A stretch of DNA of 64,000 nt from Takakia lepidozioides (Eukaryota; Streptophyta; Takakiopsida; Takakiales; Takakiaceae), in NCBI GenBank assembly GCA_030704615.1, contig CM060731.1:10292001-10356000 (forward strand), given 5' to 3'. The position numbers and the translations under genes were made by a program. The notes under the pieces were generated by a model. The model saw nothing but the letters and a program-made list of their open reading frames with translations, was not told the DNA's origin and searched no databases. The first letter of the stretch is position 1, and the number at the start of each line of letters is the position of its first letter. Positions 44,617 to 55,959 of the stretch are shown piece after piece.

Positions 44617-46340
44617 TTACGACTTCAACTTCCTCTCCAGTCTTCTTTTCTGCAATATCAACGTACAAACAAATGAAATCATTCAGTAAAGATGTCACCC
44701 TCCACCCTGTTGTGAACACCCATTATGACCTCTCTGGGAGCCTTAGTTTTGAAGTATTAGTTCTTTGTCTATTGCTGTGTAACTCGATCTATGTTCCCCA
44801 TCTTTCCCGTCCCCACTTAGGTCATGCTCACAGCATATGTTCAAACTTCTGCACATAACTTCATGCACACTGTTTCCCTGATCCTTTCCACCTATCTGGA
44901 GCATTTACATGCTTGTGTTGCCATTGCCTTTGCTAGAATGCACAAGGAATGTGTCATAACTTTAACAAGTCTAAAAGTGGTTTGGTTTCCATGTGGAAAT
45001 CACAAGTCTCCAACTGTGCCCACAATCCAAGCAACTAACTTGCAAAGGAAAATTCAAAGCACATCACCTTCATGTCTGCAAGCATTTGAGGCATTTTCTC
45101 CATGAGCTCAGCTGTCCTTGTTCGCCTGTAGCATGCCAGTGACAACTTTACTTATGACACCATCCTCTGGAGCTTCATGCTTACCAAAGATCTCCTAACC
45201 AAGGCACAACACCCAGTGGACACCTCCCCAGCTTGGATCCCCCCACAGCAACATTCAGGATAATAAAGCTGGCAAGTGAGATGCGATGAACTGCTGACAA
45301 GCAAGCAAATGTCTGAGATTACAACACAAGGACTTTTCATGGTGTTCAAATATGCACCTGCCATTAATCAAGGGGCAAGTTCAAATCTCTTTAAGTACAA
45401 TGAGGTGCCCGATCTTTGTTGAGTATCATTAATCATCTCTCGAAAGAAAGAAAGAAAGAATGGAAACTTCAAAACGTCCCCAGGCAGCTCAAAGAGACAA
45501 AGGCAAAACAAGGCAAACACAACAACCAACCACCACAATCATAAAACTACCAGAATAGATGTAGAGAAATGTGCATCGATGACATTGTTTGGATGTGAAT
45601 TTCTACCTTGCACTGAATTTCAGTGTCATCCGCTACTACAGACAAAATGCAGGGGCCCCAAGCTTGAAAAACAAATTAAAAGTGCATACTTGAGAGCTGC
45701 CTCGCGGTCAACTTTGTGACCCTTCATCCGGGTCTTCTCTGGCTTCCTTGGAGCATCATATGGCCATTCTCTGCACCATGCTGCTGCTTAGCGAATTCTC
45801 AAGATGAGCGAAAACATCTCCTATTTGGCAAAGACTCTGTTTCAACAGAACAGCTCCTTGACTTAACCATTGGGTAACAAAAACTTTACAGACGCGGAGC
45901 CCCTTACCCCCTTTTTATGTCTTCTCATCTGTTTCCCCCGCTCTAACGGTGTGCCTGCACTGATCCGTGGAAAGTGGCAGGCTAATGCTGACAGCATGGT
46001 GCTTTCTGAAAGGATGCCAGCATTCTATCAATACTCGAGTGCTGTAACCAGATTGTCATCAGCTTTGGGCATGCTATGGCAATCTGGCGAAAACCCATCT
46101 CTTCTACCGAAACTAGGTATGAATCGCACAATCGCTGTCTCTCCTTTATCTCTCCTCATTTCTAGCAAGGTATTATTAGAGGAAGTCTGCCACAAACCCG
46201 CCAGACAGCAGAGTTTCTTTACGAAGACGAGCTCGGTGGCGGGCGCTAATAGCAACAGGCGTCCACCGCCCATTCGCCCAGTAGCCGTGCACGCCCTTGG
46301 CAAGCTCACTGGCCCATTTTGCTAGTCCTGACGCCGCCAT
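44617..46340 (-). CDS. 104-residue basic protein, probable mitochondrial large-subunit ribosomal protein (mL59/L31-like), 4 exons
   Basis: Exons 46340-46198, 45770-45690, 45125-45068 and 44649-44617 join with GT-AG introns and matching phases into 104 residues. Key segments are MAASGLAKWASELAKGVHG, WTPVAISARHRARLRKETLL, GGEWPYDAPRKPEKTRMKGH, ELMEKMPQMLADMK and KKRRLERKLKS at the end. The protein is strongly basic and helical. The EWPYD-P-RK...KGHK core and the ME-KMP-M...Y/K-K tail are what I recall from a small family of plant mitochondrial ribosomal proteins; the exact name is uncertain. No long targeting peptide is evident. The perfect exon phasing makes the gene itself convincing even though the product name is tentative. 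Confidence 0.7.
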
Positions 46341-47361
46341 TGCCTCCACTTCCAAACTCCACAATTCCAAGCTTCTGCTATCACATGAAATGCGGGGAAA
46401 AGATCTTCCGCACCTCCTGACCAGCACGAGAAAATTCAAATGACACACATACATTTGCAACAAACACCACAGACTGGGGAGTCTAGGAAAGGATCGGAAA
46501 CAGTTCGTAACAAAACGGTCGAGTCTACACACAAGATTGATCGTCCCAACCCGGCAAAACACAGTTTGGTTTAGCCAATTCTCTTAAGGAATTTAAATTA
46601 GACTTTAGATGTGGAAAATGTGGCCACATTTCTCACTTAGAAAAACAATCCAATGGCGAAACGAGTTTGGCCAGCTGAGCTCCATGTCAACCCTAATGCT
46701 GTCGTGCCCTTCTGTCTCTTGCCCTGCGCACGTTGCGTCCCGTGTCACTGATTCCTTGCTGGTGGGGAATGGTGTTAATGCTTGATCATGGCTTTCTTTT
46801 CTTTCTTTTGGAACCCTGTAAAGCTTTATTTACAAACTGACATGAGGTAACTGTACAAAGGATGGAAAGTTCCCATAGCAAGGGAAGATTGAACATAAGG
46901 AATGAAAAAGAAAGCGTAGCAAGCCAATCAAACCAAATGATCATCCCATCCAACTGCCTAAATCACATCAGACAAAGAAATGGGTGTGACATCGGGAAGA
47001 GCAGAAAGATGCGACGGAGCCATGCCAGCTACAGTAGTAGCCCGATGCAAAATGGACATGGCCTGTGCCCTCTGTAGAGCTACGAAACCGTTGTCTATAG
47101 AGTAGGTTTTGAACGGAAGCCAGAATAGGATCTACTATCTGCGAAGACTATCTGTAAATGTGCAAGTTGGAATAAGAAAGTGGCCTGGCTGAAAGCAAAT
47201 TGTGGACAGGGACTGAAAAATGGCATGGTCATTTCAAGAGCTGTGCCTCCGTCGTGGGATTTCGTGGTTTGCTTTTGAAACCTTGGCTTTTCTGTTCGTA
47301 GACTTCTTCCTAGTTTGCTGATAGTTTTACTGAAGTGGCGGGGGAAGCCTATGGCGTGATC
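46341..47361. other. divergent intergenic region
   Basis: Separates a minus-strand and a plus-strand gene, so it probably holds promoters for both. A T/C-rich run (ttttctttcttttgg) lies near 46800. No gene supported. Confidence 0.45.
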
Positions 47362-48390
47362 ATGGATTCAAGATGGAGTGGCTTGCCTTTGGATTTGCAA
47401 GAACGAGTGCTTGCAAGGATACCAATTGCTTGCATATATCGATTACGCTCAGTCTGTAAGATCTGGAACACAATATTGTCTTCTTTCAATGTTCTTCGCT
47501 GCTGTGTTGAACGCTCCCTTGAAAGACCAACTTTGTTGGTTCTAAACCCAGCCCTATTTGCAATCACATGTTTTGATCCTCTCACAAGCAAACTGCATGC
47601 TATTGGGATAAGATCGCTTCCAAAAATCTTGGAGGTGGAGGCAACAGCTGCGGGGCTATGGTGTTGCAAAGCTTATGTGGAAGAGGTTACGAGGTGTATT
47701 GTGTGTAATCCTGCAACCAAAGCTTGGGTGCTACTCCCTTGCACTGGTTTGAAAGTTGTGAAGACAGTTATGGTGGTTGATCGAAGCATCCAAGCATTCA
47801 AAGTAGTCAAAACATTACAATTACCTGCAGAGACGGACACCAGTCAATTGACTGTAGAGGTGTATGACTCGAAAAGCAAGCGCTGGACCATGGTTGGCAC
47901 TATGCCTCCACGCACAATATTTGGTTCAATAGTTGTATGCCAGGGTCATATGTACTCGTTGGGGGTTGGATTGCCATTACATGCTGTAGCATTTCACTTA
48001 ACGCTTGGTACCTGGAACCGTATTTCATTACCATCGGACCGAGGAGTTCTTCAGTTGATCGAGCGGGATGATCAGTTGTTTTTTCTCGGCTACGATGAAG
48101 ACATGTTTACAATTTTTGTATGGAGGCTGGAGCAAGTGACGATGGAGTGGATGGTGTATACGACGATGCCAATATTACCAGGGGACTTTCTGAGCAACTC
48201 GTATATGAATCTTGTGGCTGTCATCAGTGGCAACTTCCTGTACTTGGCCTCTCCTAGCATAAGAGACAAGTTGGTTGCTTATGATTTTGTCCAGGGATTG
48301 TGGGGATATTTGCCAATGTCTCCTCTACTTCATATTTGGACTAAGTCATATGTTTGGGGATATGATCCTTGCTTGGATGGTCCGTGGTGA
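47362..48390 (+). CDS. F-box protein, single exon
   Basis: 342 residues from ATG 47362 (MDSRWSGLPLDLQERVLARI). The open frame is also open upstream, but only from a GTG. The N-terminal F-box (residues about 7-45; LPLDLQERVLARIPIACIYR then LRSVCKIWN) binds SKP1 in an SCF ubiquitin ligase. The rest is a kelch/F-box-associated-type beta-propeller region (VYDSKSKRWTMVGTMPPRTI; YSLGVGLPLHAVAFHLTLGT) that would bind the substrate. The substrate cannot be predicted. No introns and no frame damage; the stop is TGA at 48388-48390. Single-exon F-box genes of this size are common in land plants. Confidence 0.88.
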   Translation: MDSRWSGLPLDLQERVLARIPIACIYRLRSVCKIWNTILSSFNVLRCCVERSLERPTLLVLNPALFAITCFDPLTSKLHAIGIRSLPKILEVEATAAGLWCCKAYVEEVTRCIVCNPATKAWVLLPCTGLKVVKTVMVVDRSIQAFKVVKTLQLPAETDTSQLTVEVYDSKSKRWTMVGTMPPRTIFGSIVVCQGHMYSLGVGLPLHAVAFHLTLGTWNRISLPSDRGVLQLIERDDQLFFLGYDEDMFTIFVWRLEQVTMEWMVYTTMPILPGDFLSNSYMNLVAVISGNFLYLASPSIRDKLVAYDFVQGLWGYLPMSPLLHIWTKSYVWGYDPCLDGPW

Positions 48391-49245
48391 ACTATCGGGA
48401 AATTCCTGTGATACTATCACTGTGTCGTGGTGCTCTCCTAAACTGGTGAGTGGGATCATTCTTCCATTCTCCACTTTTTCAGTCAGAGGGAGTTGCATCA
48501 TTTCCACTTGAAAACTCACCCTCAAAATGGTCCCGCTGAAAGTTCTTGCTAGTACAGCACATGGTTGTCCAATTCACAGTTGACTTTGTATTTGAGAGAG
48601 AAGCAGTCCAATACAATCCATCATGGTGAGAAAGAAGAATGACTGGACTGCTGCACTTGGCAACAGCTCATGGCCATTCCACAGTTCTGTCGATGCAAAA
48701 TTTGCGTGTTCAGAAGCTTCCCCCCACCAAAATTCTAAAGAACGAATTTTTACCAGTTGGTTTTATGTCTAGACTTGGCGAGCCCTGACTAGCCTGTACC
48801 TACAAATGAACTGCAATGTAAGCAAATCCGTTGACTCCCCAGGTCTTGCAGTTCACAATTGTGACATCAATTCTTTCTCAACCCAGTAAAAGTTTGAAAG
48901 AAAGCCATCTGCTAGTTGTCAATACCAGGGAGAGTGGTGCAATCTTTGTCTTGCTTTCTGGGTGCACAATGACAGGTCATGTAAGATTTGAGAAATTCTC
49001 TGGGGAACAGGACAAGCATGACCAGATAAACCCTTCAGGTATAGCCTGCTTCAGGTCAACCGGACCAACACATGAAGAATCAGTTCAGTAGGATTCGGTG
49101 CACTGTTGTTCTCATTTGTACAGGAGTCCTTAATCCTAGATTTTTTTCCCTTTTTACCTCACCTTATGGCAGGTGTGCTGATTTTCGGGTCACTAAATGT
49201 AGAAACTTCCTAGCATAATCCTGCAATAATCCAGTACAATAATTC
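48391..49245. other. intergenic, no gene seen
   Basis: 3' flank of the F-box gene. Short frames only, none with recognisable domains. Confidence 0.45.
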
Positions 49246-49797
49246 ATGGAGTCCTTGCCTGTTTGGTCCTCCCATGAACAGGATGCTGCTGCGACTTATG
49301 CGTTGCTCTCAAACATCTATGCTGCAGCTGGCAGGTGGGATGATACTGCAAAAGTGAGAAGAATGATGAAGGTCAGAGGGGTTAGAAAGGAGCCAGGTCG
49401 CTGCTGCATTGAGGTTGGCAACAGGGTGCACACCTTCGTTGCAGATGACAAGTTGCATCCCAGAATAAAGGAAATCCATGCTGAGCTGAGAAGATTGTCT
49501 GGGCAGATAAAGGAGGCGGGGTATGTGCCTGACACGCATTTTGTATTGCATGAAGTGGGGCAGGAGGAATAGGAATTTTTTTCTTTGCCACCACAGTGAG
49601 AAGCTGGCCATTGGTTTTGGGCTGATCAGCACGACCCCTAGGACGCCTCTCCGTCTCATCAAGAATCTTCGAGTGTGTGGTCACACCTCCACCAAATTCA
49701 TCTCAAAGATTGTTGGCCGAGCAATTGTTGTACGGGACACTAACCGCTTTCACCACTTTGAAGAAATGTGGGGATTACTGGTGAAAGGATGTTTTCT
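49246..49797 (+). pseudogene. C-terminal part of a PPR-DYW gene, broken
   Basis: The frame begins at the E motif (YALLSNIYAAAGRWDDTAKV, then GVRKEPGRCCIEVGNRVHTF) and runs into the DYW domain ([33 protein letters not shown]). A shift near 49565 leads to the next frame ([36 protein letters not shown]), and another shift near 49765 is needed to reach the final CGDYW-stop at about 49783-49797. The HxE part (HHSEKLA) of the deaminase site is kept, but the CGDCH motif has lost the Asp-Cys pair and reads VCGHTSTKF, which removes a zinc ligand. The upstream PPR repeats are absent. It is a dead 3' fragment. Confidence 0.85.
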
Positions 49798-50289
49798 TGG
49801 AAAGATGCGAGTGTCTTGCTTCATTCATTGATCTGTGTAGCTACTCAGATCATCCACCATTGCCTCAGAGTATTGACCATGATGTACTGTTGAGTGCATT
49901 TATGTACTGTTGAGTCATAGAGGATTGGTCATAGATGCCTATTCGGTCATAGGCCAACTTCCCGTAGTGTTTTGGATGGAAGGCTAGTGATGAATTGAGA
50001 ATCCCCGGAGTTCTCGACGTTGATCTTATAAGGTAAAATTGGGGGGCTCTATCGTGAGCTCACAACCTTGTTTTTAAATACAAAACCTCCCACAAGACGA
50101 TTACATGGCTGAACTGCCCCAGAGCTTTGACTCGGGAGACACAAGAAACAACGACATAGTCCAAAGTCCACCTTCCCCGTCCCCAATGGACCGGACTCCT
50201 CAACCTCTGCTTTCCCCAACAGTCGTGGAGCTTGCCAGGCGTTGGTAGGTGTCCATGAGACATGTTTTGTGAGCACTTTTGCTTGGGTC

Positions 50290-50516
50290 CCACTTGAGGA
50301 TAGATGTTGCCACATGTTCAGCCATCTCCACATTGCCATGGATTCTGCAAGCAGGTCCATCATGCAGCCAAAGTGCTTTACTATCGGAGTGACACCATGA
50401 TCTTGACTCAGGGAATCAAAGTAGCATCTTCCTTCATTCAGTCGGCCAGTGTGGTTGCATGCAGAGAGAACACATATAAAGGTGATACTGTCCGGCTTCA
50501 AGCCGTTCTTTTGCAT
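50290..50516 (-). pseudogene. PPR repeat fragment
   Basis: The minus-strand frame reads NGLKPDSITFICVLSACNHT, GRLNEGRCYFDSLSQDHGVT and VKHFGCMMDLLA, which are the last two PPR repeats before an E motif. It then degenerates. It lies head to head with the DYW fragment at 49.2 kb and its 5' side is cut off by the end of the ParB-methyltransferase locus at 50.5 kb. Confidence 0.7.
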
Positions 50517-53500
50517 TCCTTATGCCTCTCAAAAATTCCGTCCTCTCCTTGGGGGACTGTCCACCTCACCTCCTGGGAATCTTCTGCCTCTTCTCTCCCA
50601 CTTTCCTCAGCAGAATCTAAGACAAATCTACGAGCCTGACGGGCTCTAATAGCTGCTGCCTCCTCCCTCATCTTCATTTTCTTGAGGCTTGCCTCGTCTA
50701 AAATCTGTTGTACACGACTAGGTTCGGAAGACCTCCTAATGGACACCGAAGCAAGCCGGGCAACATAAGTAGGAAGTATGTAGTCCCTTTCTAGACTAGG
50801 CATGAAATCCCCCCTGGCAAAAAAATGCACATTCGTCCTGCCCATGAACTGCGGTGTAGACGTCCCTCCTGCAGTACTTGGCATCCTGCAGTAAAAACAA
50901 ATCCACTTTAAGAATGTTAATACCAGCAGAAGCAAAAAATGGTCTTTCAATGAAATAAGAGAGCGAAGGGAGGTGCCTCACGAAATCAGGAGGCAACTTA
51001 CAATGAGACCACTCACTCATAAACCGGGGGCTCCTCGGCCTCGATCCCAACTTGTACCTCCCCCTGCTCCTTGTCGGATTCTTCCTCATCCTCCGAGGAT
51101 GCCTCTTCCTCTTTCGGCAGACGTTCAGCCACTGCAAGTTCGGAGTTCTGGAGGGCAGTATCTGGCTCGAAGGCGAAGACATGCCTGTCGGACAACGTCC
51201 CTGCCAACATGGAAGCACTTGAAGGACAAAGCGAGCAGTTAGTAGCATGCGGCATGCAATTGCAATCGGGCCAGGGGACAAACTGTGAACGTGAAGGCTT
51301 ACCCGTGCCGCATGTGAGGTCAAGAATCCGCCCTTGGACATCCGAGCACGTCTCCATAAGGGTTTGGATGAAAGCAAGGCTCCGGGTCCGGCTGTACCGC
51401 CACGGTTTGTCTGTCTTTGTGTCCTTCGACATACTAGAGTGGGGCACATAGTTGTAGAGGACATCGTAGGTAACAGGGTCCACAGCGGCATCAACAAGAC
51501 GACCATCATTGCGGAATTTGAACGTAGACCCTCTCTTCACAAAACAATATGCCTCAAACACCAATGTCTGCACATCCAACAAAATAGGGATCAACTCCAG
51601 GGTCTAGTTTAGATACACCACAATATGAAGTGAATGCAACAGATTGATCACTTACACTCTGGCCCTCTGTTCGCAACCCCTGTGTATTGATGCAGAACCA
51701 TTTTTTGAGGAGGACTGGGGTGACACTTTTCGGTGTCCATCTTGCCACAACATTCTCTGTGGTCTTCCCTCTTGTGGCAAGGACCACCATACATCCACCG
51801 TCATCCAGGGCCATCCCCGCCAGCCCAAACCCGGCTCTCCAGTAGTCCTCAGTAAACCTGTTCCAGGTGGGCACACCATCCAGGCCCTCTAGCAGCTCCC
51901 CATCTGGAATATCGAGGAGAATCATATCGCAGGCTCTCTCCACCTCAACTCCCCCCCCCCCCTTCCCCGAGTGCTCTTGCAATCCGTGCTCACAGCCGTG
52001 ACAAATTCCATTATGGCTTCCAAACCAGGGGTGTCTTTAGGCTCTGTACCGGCAGCCCTCTTCTTGGCTTTCCGCTTCAGCTCCTCCAGAGACTTATTGT
52101 GTGCCACTTTCTTCGCCCTGGCAGCCAGAGCGTCAAGGAAGCTCCCATTGACACATTGGATGATGGTTGGGGGTTCTAGCTTTGGTCTCTACGGAAACGT
52201 CACCGCCGAATACCGCCGTGTAGGCTCGCCCTCAAATGCCAACTTCTTGGCAGAGCCAGTCCCAGTCCGAACTGACTTGGGAACCCGGACGACCGGTGAC
52301 TTGGTAGCAGCAGCAGCAATCGCAGGACCTTGCACAAAGTCGTCGTTGGAGTCACTCCCTTGGGGGCCCTCCTGCGCCTCCTCTGGTGCCCCGGTGGTTT
52401 TCTGTTTTTGGGGGTTACTGTACTCCCCTGTTTCCGTGTCCTTTTCTTTTGTCCTTTATTCTTCTCATTCAATTTCTCCTGAATACCTGCCTGAGCAAGC
52501 TCTGCCGCTTTCCTGGACTTGGCAAGCGCTTTCGCCTCCTTTGGACCCAGCGGAGGCAGCGGAGCCCGGTTTCGTCGGGCCTCCGCATCCAGCTTCAATT
52601 GAAACTCGGATGAGTCGAGCGAGCCGGGCGGAAGGTCCACATACCAAGGGCAGTCGCGCAAATGTTCCAGATGCTACTCCTTCACGATAACGTCAGTGTA
52701 CATAGAGTCAGCCCCAGGGTTCCTCCATGCGAGAAAAAATGGCGGCTCGAAGGACAGATGACATTTCTCCAAAAGGGAGAACTTGCAGTATCTGCATTCA
52801 AGAAACACACAGAATGAGGTCCCGGGAACGAGGTAAATTTTAGGGAATGCAACTGGAAAAATGAAACTGAAACTGGGTCCGGAACTGGAAAAATGGCGCC
52901 GAATTTCCGGTTTCGGTGCCGGCCACCCCAGGGACTTAGCCATTTTCGGGGCCCTGAACTGGAAATTCGGCGCCATTTTCCCAAGTTGGGGCTGAAAATG
53001 GCTAAGTCCCAGAACTGACTGGGCAGGGAACTGGAAAAATGGCGCCGAATTTCCAGTTTCAGTGCCAACCACCCAAGGGACATCCATTTTCGGGGCCCTG
53101 AACTGGCAATTCGGCGCCATTTTCCCAGGTTGGGGCTGAAATGGCGAAGTCCCAGAACTGACCAGGCCCGGAACTGAAAAAATGGCGCAGAATTTCCAGT
53201 TTCGGTGCCAGCCACCCCAAGAACTTAGCCATTTTCGGGCCCTGAACTGGAAATTCGGCGCCATTTTCCCAGGTTGGGGCCGAGAATGGCTAAGTCCCAG
53301 AACTGAATGGGCCCGGAACTGGAAAAATGGCTCCGAATTTCCAGACTGAGTGCCAGCCACCCCCTGGACAGCCATTCCCCAAGGCCCGAATCATGAAATT
53401 CCAAGGAAGCCATTTTTCCAAGGACTTATTTTCATGCGCCACATAAGGCCTCTTATATCTTGGAAATGTATGGACTAAAAAGAACGGCGTATGTACCTGT

Positions 53501-55132
53501 ACCAAAGGCGCATTGCCGCTTTGTCCGCGTTCGGCTGGTCGGTGAACTCGTGGCTCCGCCGGGCATGGGGTATCTCTCGAAAGAATAGGTTGGTTTTGTA
53601 GAGCAGAAAGTACCTCGTCACATAGTCGCGTAGGCTCTCTGCTTCATCAGAAATCTCTAGTTTGAACTGATGTGCTTGTGTGTCAAGCTGCTCTTGCGCA
53701 TTCGTCATCACCTGTGGAAATTCTCCATCAAACCGCTTTCCTCAAAAAAATACAGTAAATCCACCCGGTACAAGCGTAGAACCGGCAAATGAAGCATGGG
53801 AAAGTACCTGAAACCACCATGTCATGCCGTTCATCCACATGTCGAATGTGGGGTCAGACAGTTTGTCGGGTTTGGGGAAGCTCCACATGTCCCTTGTACT
53901 TTGGGAACCATTCCAGATTTGGAGCCACCGGGTCTGTCCAACCACCCAGCATATTAGTAAGCGCCAAACACCACAAAAACGAATTGTTGCCACGACAATT
54001 TGGTTAAGAATGTATCACCTTTTCTGTTGCATCCACACAGGATGTGGCTAGACGATGCAACTTCTCCAATCTCATCGTGGGCTTCAGAGCGCGGGAGTAG
54101 TGCTTCCCCACCTCCACCAGAAAGTCGGCACCAAGGGCGGGATCAGCTATGGCCACGTACTTTACCATCCGCGACTTGTACTTTATGCGGGCCTTCGCCT
54201 TGGCAACTTTGAGATACGATTCCAGTGCCAGGAGGGTTAGTTTCTTCTCCTCTGACTCCATGTAGAACCTCCGCGCATGTGCCAAATCCTGCTGAATTTT
54301 CGTCTGTCAAGAATGCGCACATAAGATTAGAAATCCTGGTCAACACTTTTTCTTCTATTGGGGGAGGAGAGACAGATTAGCTGAACAAAACAGTCAGGAG
54401 CTTTACCCGAAATATGTAGTCCACCATGGCGTCCATGCTCAGCCTATACCAGGTTCTGTCTGCCTTTGCCTCCGACTTGCGCAAGAGGTAGGCACTGAGC
54501 GAATTGGCAAACTCTTGCACCCCCTGCTTCCCGACATCCTTCACTCGGAAGAGCATATGGGACAAGTTGGTGGCAATGAAGGCATTCTCAGTCACCCTGC
54601 AATGCCACATTTTCATTAAACAATACTGAAATGAGAATTTGCAACAAATATGACGATTGGCAATGAGACGACTGTTTCAAATTGAAAGATCCAAAGCAAG
54701 AGGCATTGTAACTTACGAGTTGATGTCTGCCATTGCAGCTTTGAGAAGACTGCGATCTTTGGGCCCCGCAACATATCTAGGTCATTGGGGTGGGCTTGGG
54801 CTATGTACTTCATCCATGCCAGGAGGCGATGATTGCCGTCCCAAACGTAAAACATCTTTCCGGACAAGTGCTGGAAAAGAGGATCAGTAGCAATCAATCT
54901 CTCGAACTCCTCATTTCGCCTTTGCCAATGGGAACCCCATTTGTCCACCTCATCGGAAGTGTGGGCACGAGAAGTGGTCATTCTCAATGGAAACGTAAAA
55001 CGCGGCAGACCCCATTCGATATCCCTCCCGGAAAGAGAATTTCAGCTTGTCGATATCGTCTGGGAGGGGGACTCGCATCTCTGGATTGGAAGCGTTGGTG
55101 GATTGGTCAAAACCCACAGCAGGGGATATCAT
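50498..55132 (-). pseudogene. ParB-like domain + permuted N6A/N4C-type DNA methyltransferase gene, multi-exon, decayed
   Basis: From 55132 downwards: exon 55132-54717 with a ParB-like core (DDIDKLKFSFREGYRMGSAA; YVWDGNHRLLAW); helical exons 54596-54407, 54303-54019, 53933-53808 and 53711-53497, all GT-AG with matching phases; an exon from 52791 (FSLLEKCHLSFEPPFFLAW; a basic linker) through about 52.0 kb; a catalytic-side block (CDMILLDIPDGELLEGLDG, then DDGGCMVVLATRGK); exon 51567-51303 with SRTRSLAFIQTLMETC and motif I GRILDLTCGTG; then HVFAFEPDTALQNSEL and an acidic tail; last exon about 50885-50498. Motif IV before motif I is the permuted order of beta-class amino-methyltransferases. DIPD replaces DPPY, so activity is doubtful. 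At least four frameshifts and two TAG codons (52674-52676; near 52.19 kb) mark it as decayed. ParB-methyltransferase fusions are known in phages and bacteria. Confidence 0.7.
52880..53400. repeat. ~145-bp hairpin-forming tandem repeat
   Basis: About three and a half units spaced roughly 141-148 bp. Each contains the arm ggaaaaatggcgccgaatttcc and, about 60 bp later, its inverse complement ggaaattcggcgccattttcc, centred on the palindrome GGCGCC. Every unit can therefore fold into a stem of about 20 bp. The array lies inside the intron between 53497 and 52791 of the ParB-methyltransferase gene. Confidence 0.8.
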
Positions 55133-55571
55133 TCTTGTAGCACATGTATCTGCAGGTAGAGTGGGCTGGTTTGGCTTTTACGATGACACCAACAGTGCAG
55201 CTGCAAAACAGCCTAACACCGTTGTACTCAGGTCAAGATTCATGTGTGTTCCTAACGAAGAGTGGGGGCCACATGCTTTGGGCCTGGACCCTTCGAAGGA
55301 GAACGAGTGTTTTTATATTCTTACCTTGTTTCAATGGGTGGATGAAGGCTGGGACTGCATTAAACAGCTGGACGAACTTCCTTCCCCCATCATGCGCAAG
55401 CTTCAGAAGGGTTGCAGACCTGAAAGACCTTGGACCAGGGCTGGTGAAATTTGCCTAACTATTGAGGATGGAGTGATGCATGTCATGTTTGCTTCCTTCA
55501 TGCATTTGCGGAAGAACTCATCCTCGGTGTTTTTGCGTGTCTTGCCGCATTGGGGGAGCAATATTGATTAA
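55133..55571 (+). other. unrecognised open frame
   Basis: A frame of about 145 codons (HVSAGRVGWFGFYDDTNSAA; DEGWDCIKQLDELPSPIMRK; GEICLTIEDGVMHVMFASF) that ends at TAA 55569-55571. The composition looks like real protein. Its first ATG (55047) overlaps the first exon of the minus-strand ParB-methyltransferase gene, so the true start, if any, is unclear. I recognise no domain. It may be one exon of an unknown gene or a relic. Confidence 0.35.
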
Positions 55572-55959
55572 TCACTTCCACCAATCAGTCTTCTTCTTTC
55601 GGTGGGATATGCGAGTGTGTGTTTGGAAAGAGAGAATGATTAGGCAAGAGGTTCAGGTGCCTAACTATGAGTGGAATTTCAAAGAGGTTGACTGGTCAAT
55701 AGCATCCTGAACCTCTTTCACTAGCATCACATAGTTTGTCTCTTTTCTACGTTTGTGTGACCCTTCAGGGTGGAATTCTGGAAGCATGTGATGTTTGCTT
55801 GAACAATGCAAATGCCAAGAAACAGATTATTCATGTCCAATGTGTACTCCCGGCATTCATGGTTTTCATTTTGCTCTCACATGGTTTGAAGGTTCTCCCA
55901 CCTTACTTGCACATGCACGGGTTCATGCACTTGCATATGTTCTGAAGTAGGTGCAGCAG

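Noticed and set aside
45870-46325. Plus-strand open frame of 151 codons
   Set aside because: It is antisense to the first exon of the small basic protein gene, whose four exons join in phase on the minus strand.
47335-47361. Upstream start of the F-box protein at 47335
   Set aside because: The codon there is GTG; the first ATG in frame is 47362, directly before the F-box.
51971-52690. Plus-strand open frame of 239 codons
   Set aside because: It is antisense to the methyltransferase gene's linker and exons, which have matching splice phases and domain motifs on the minus strand.
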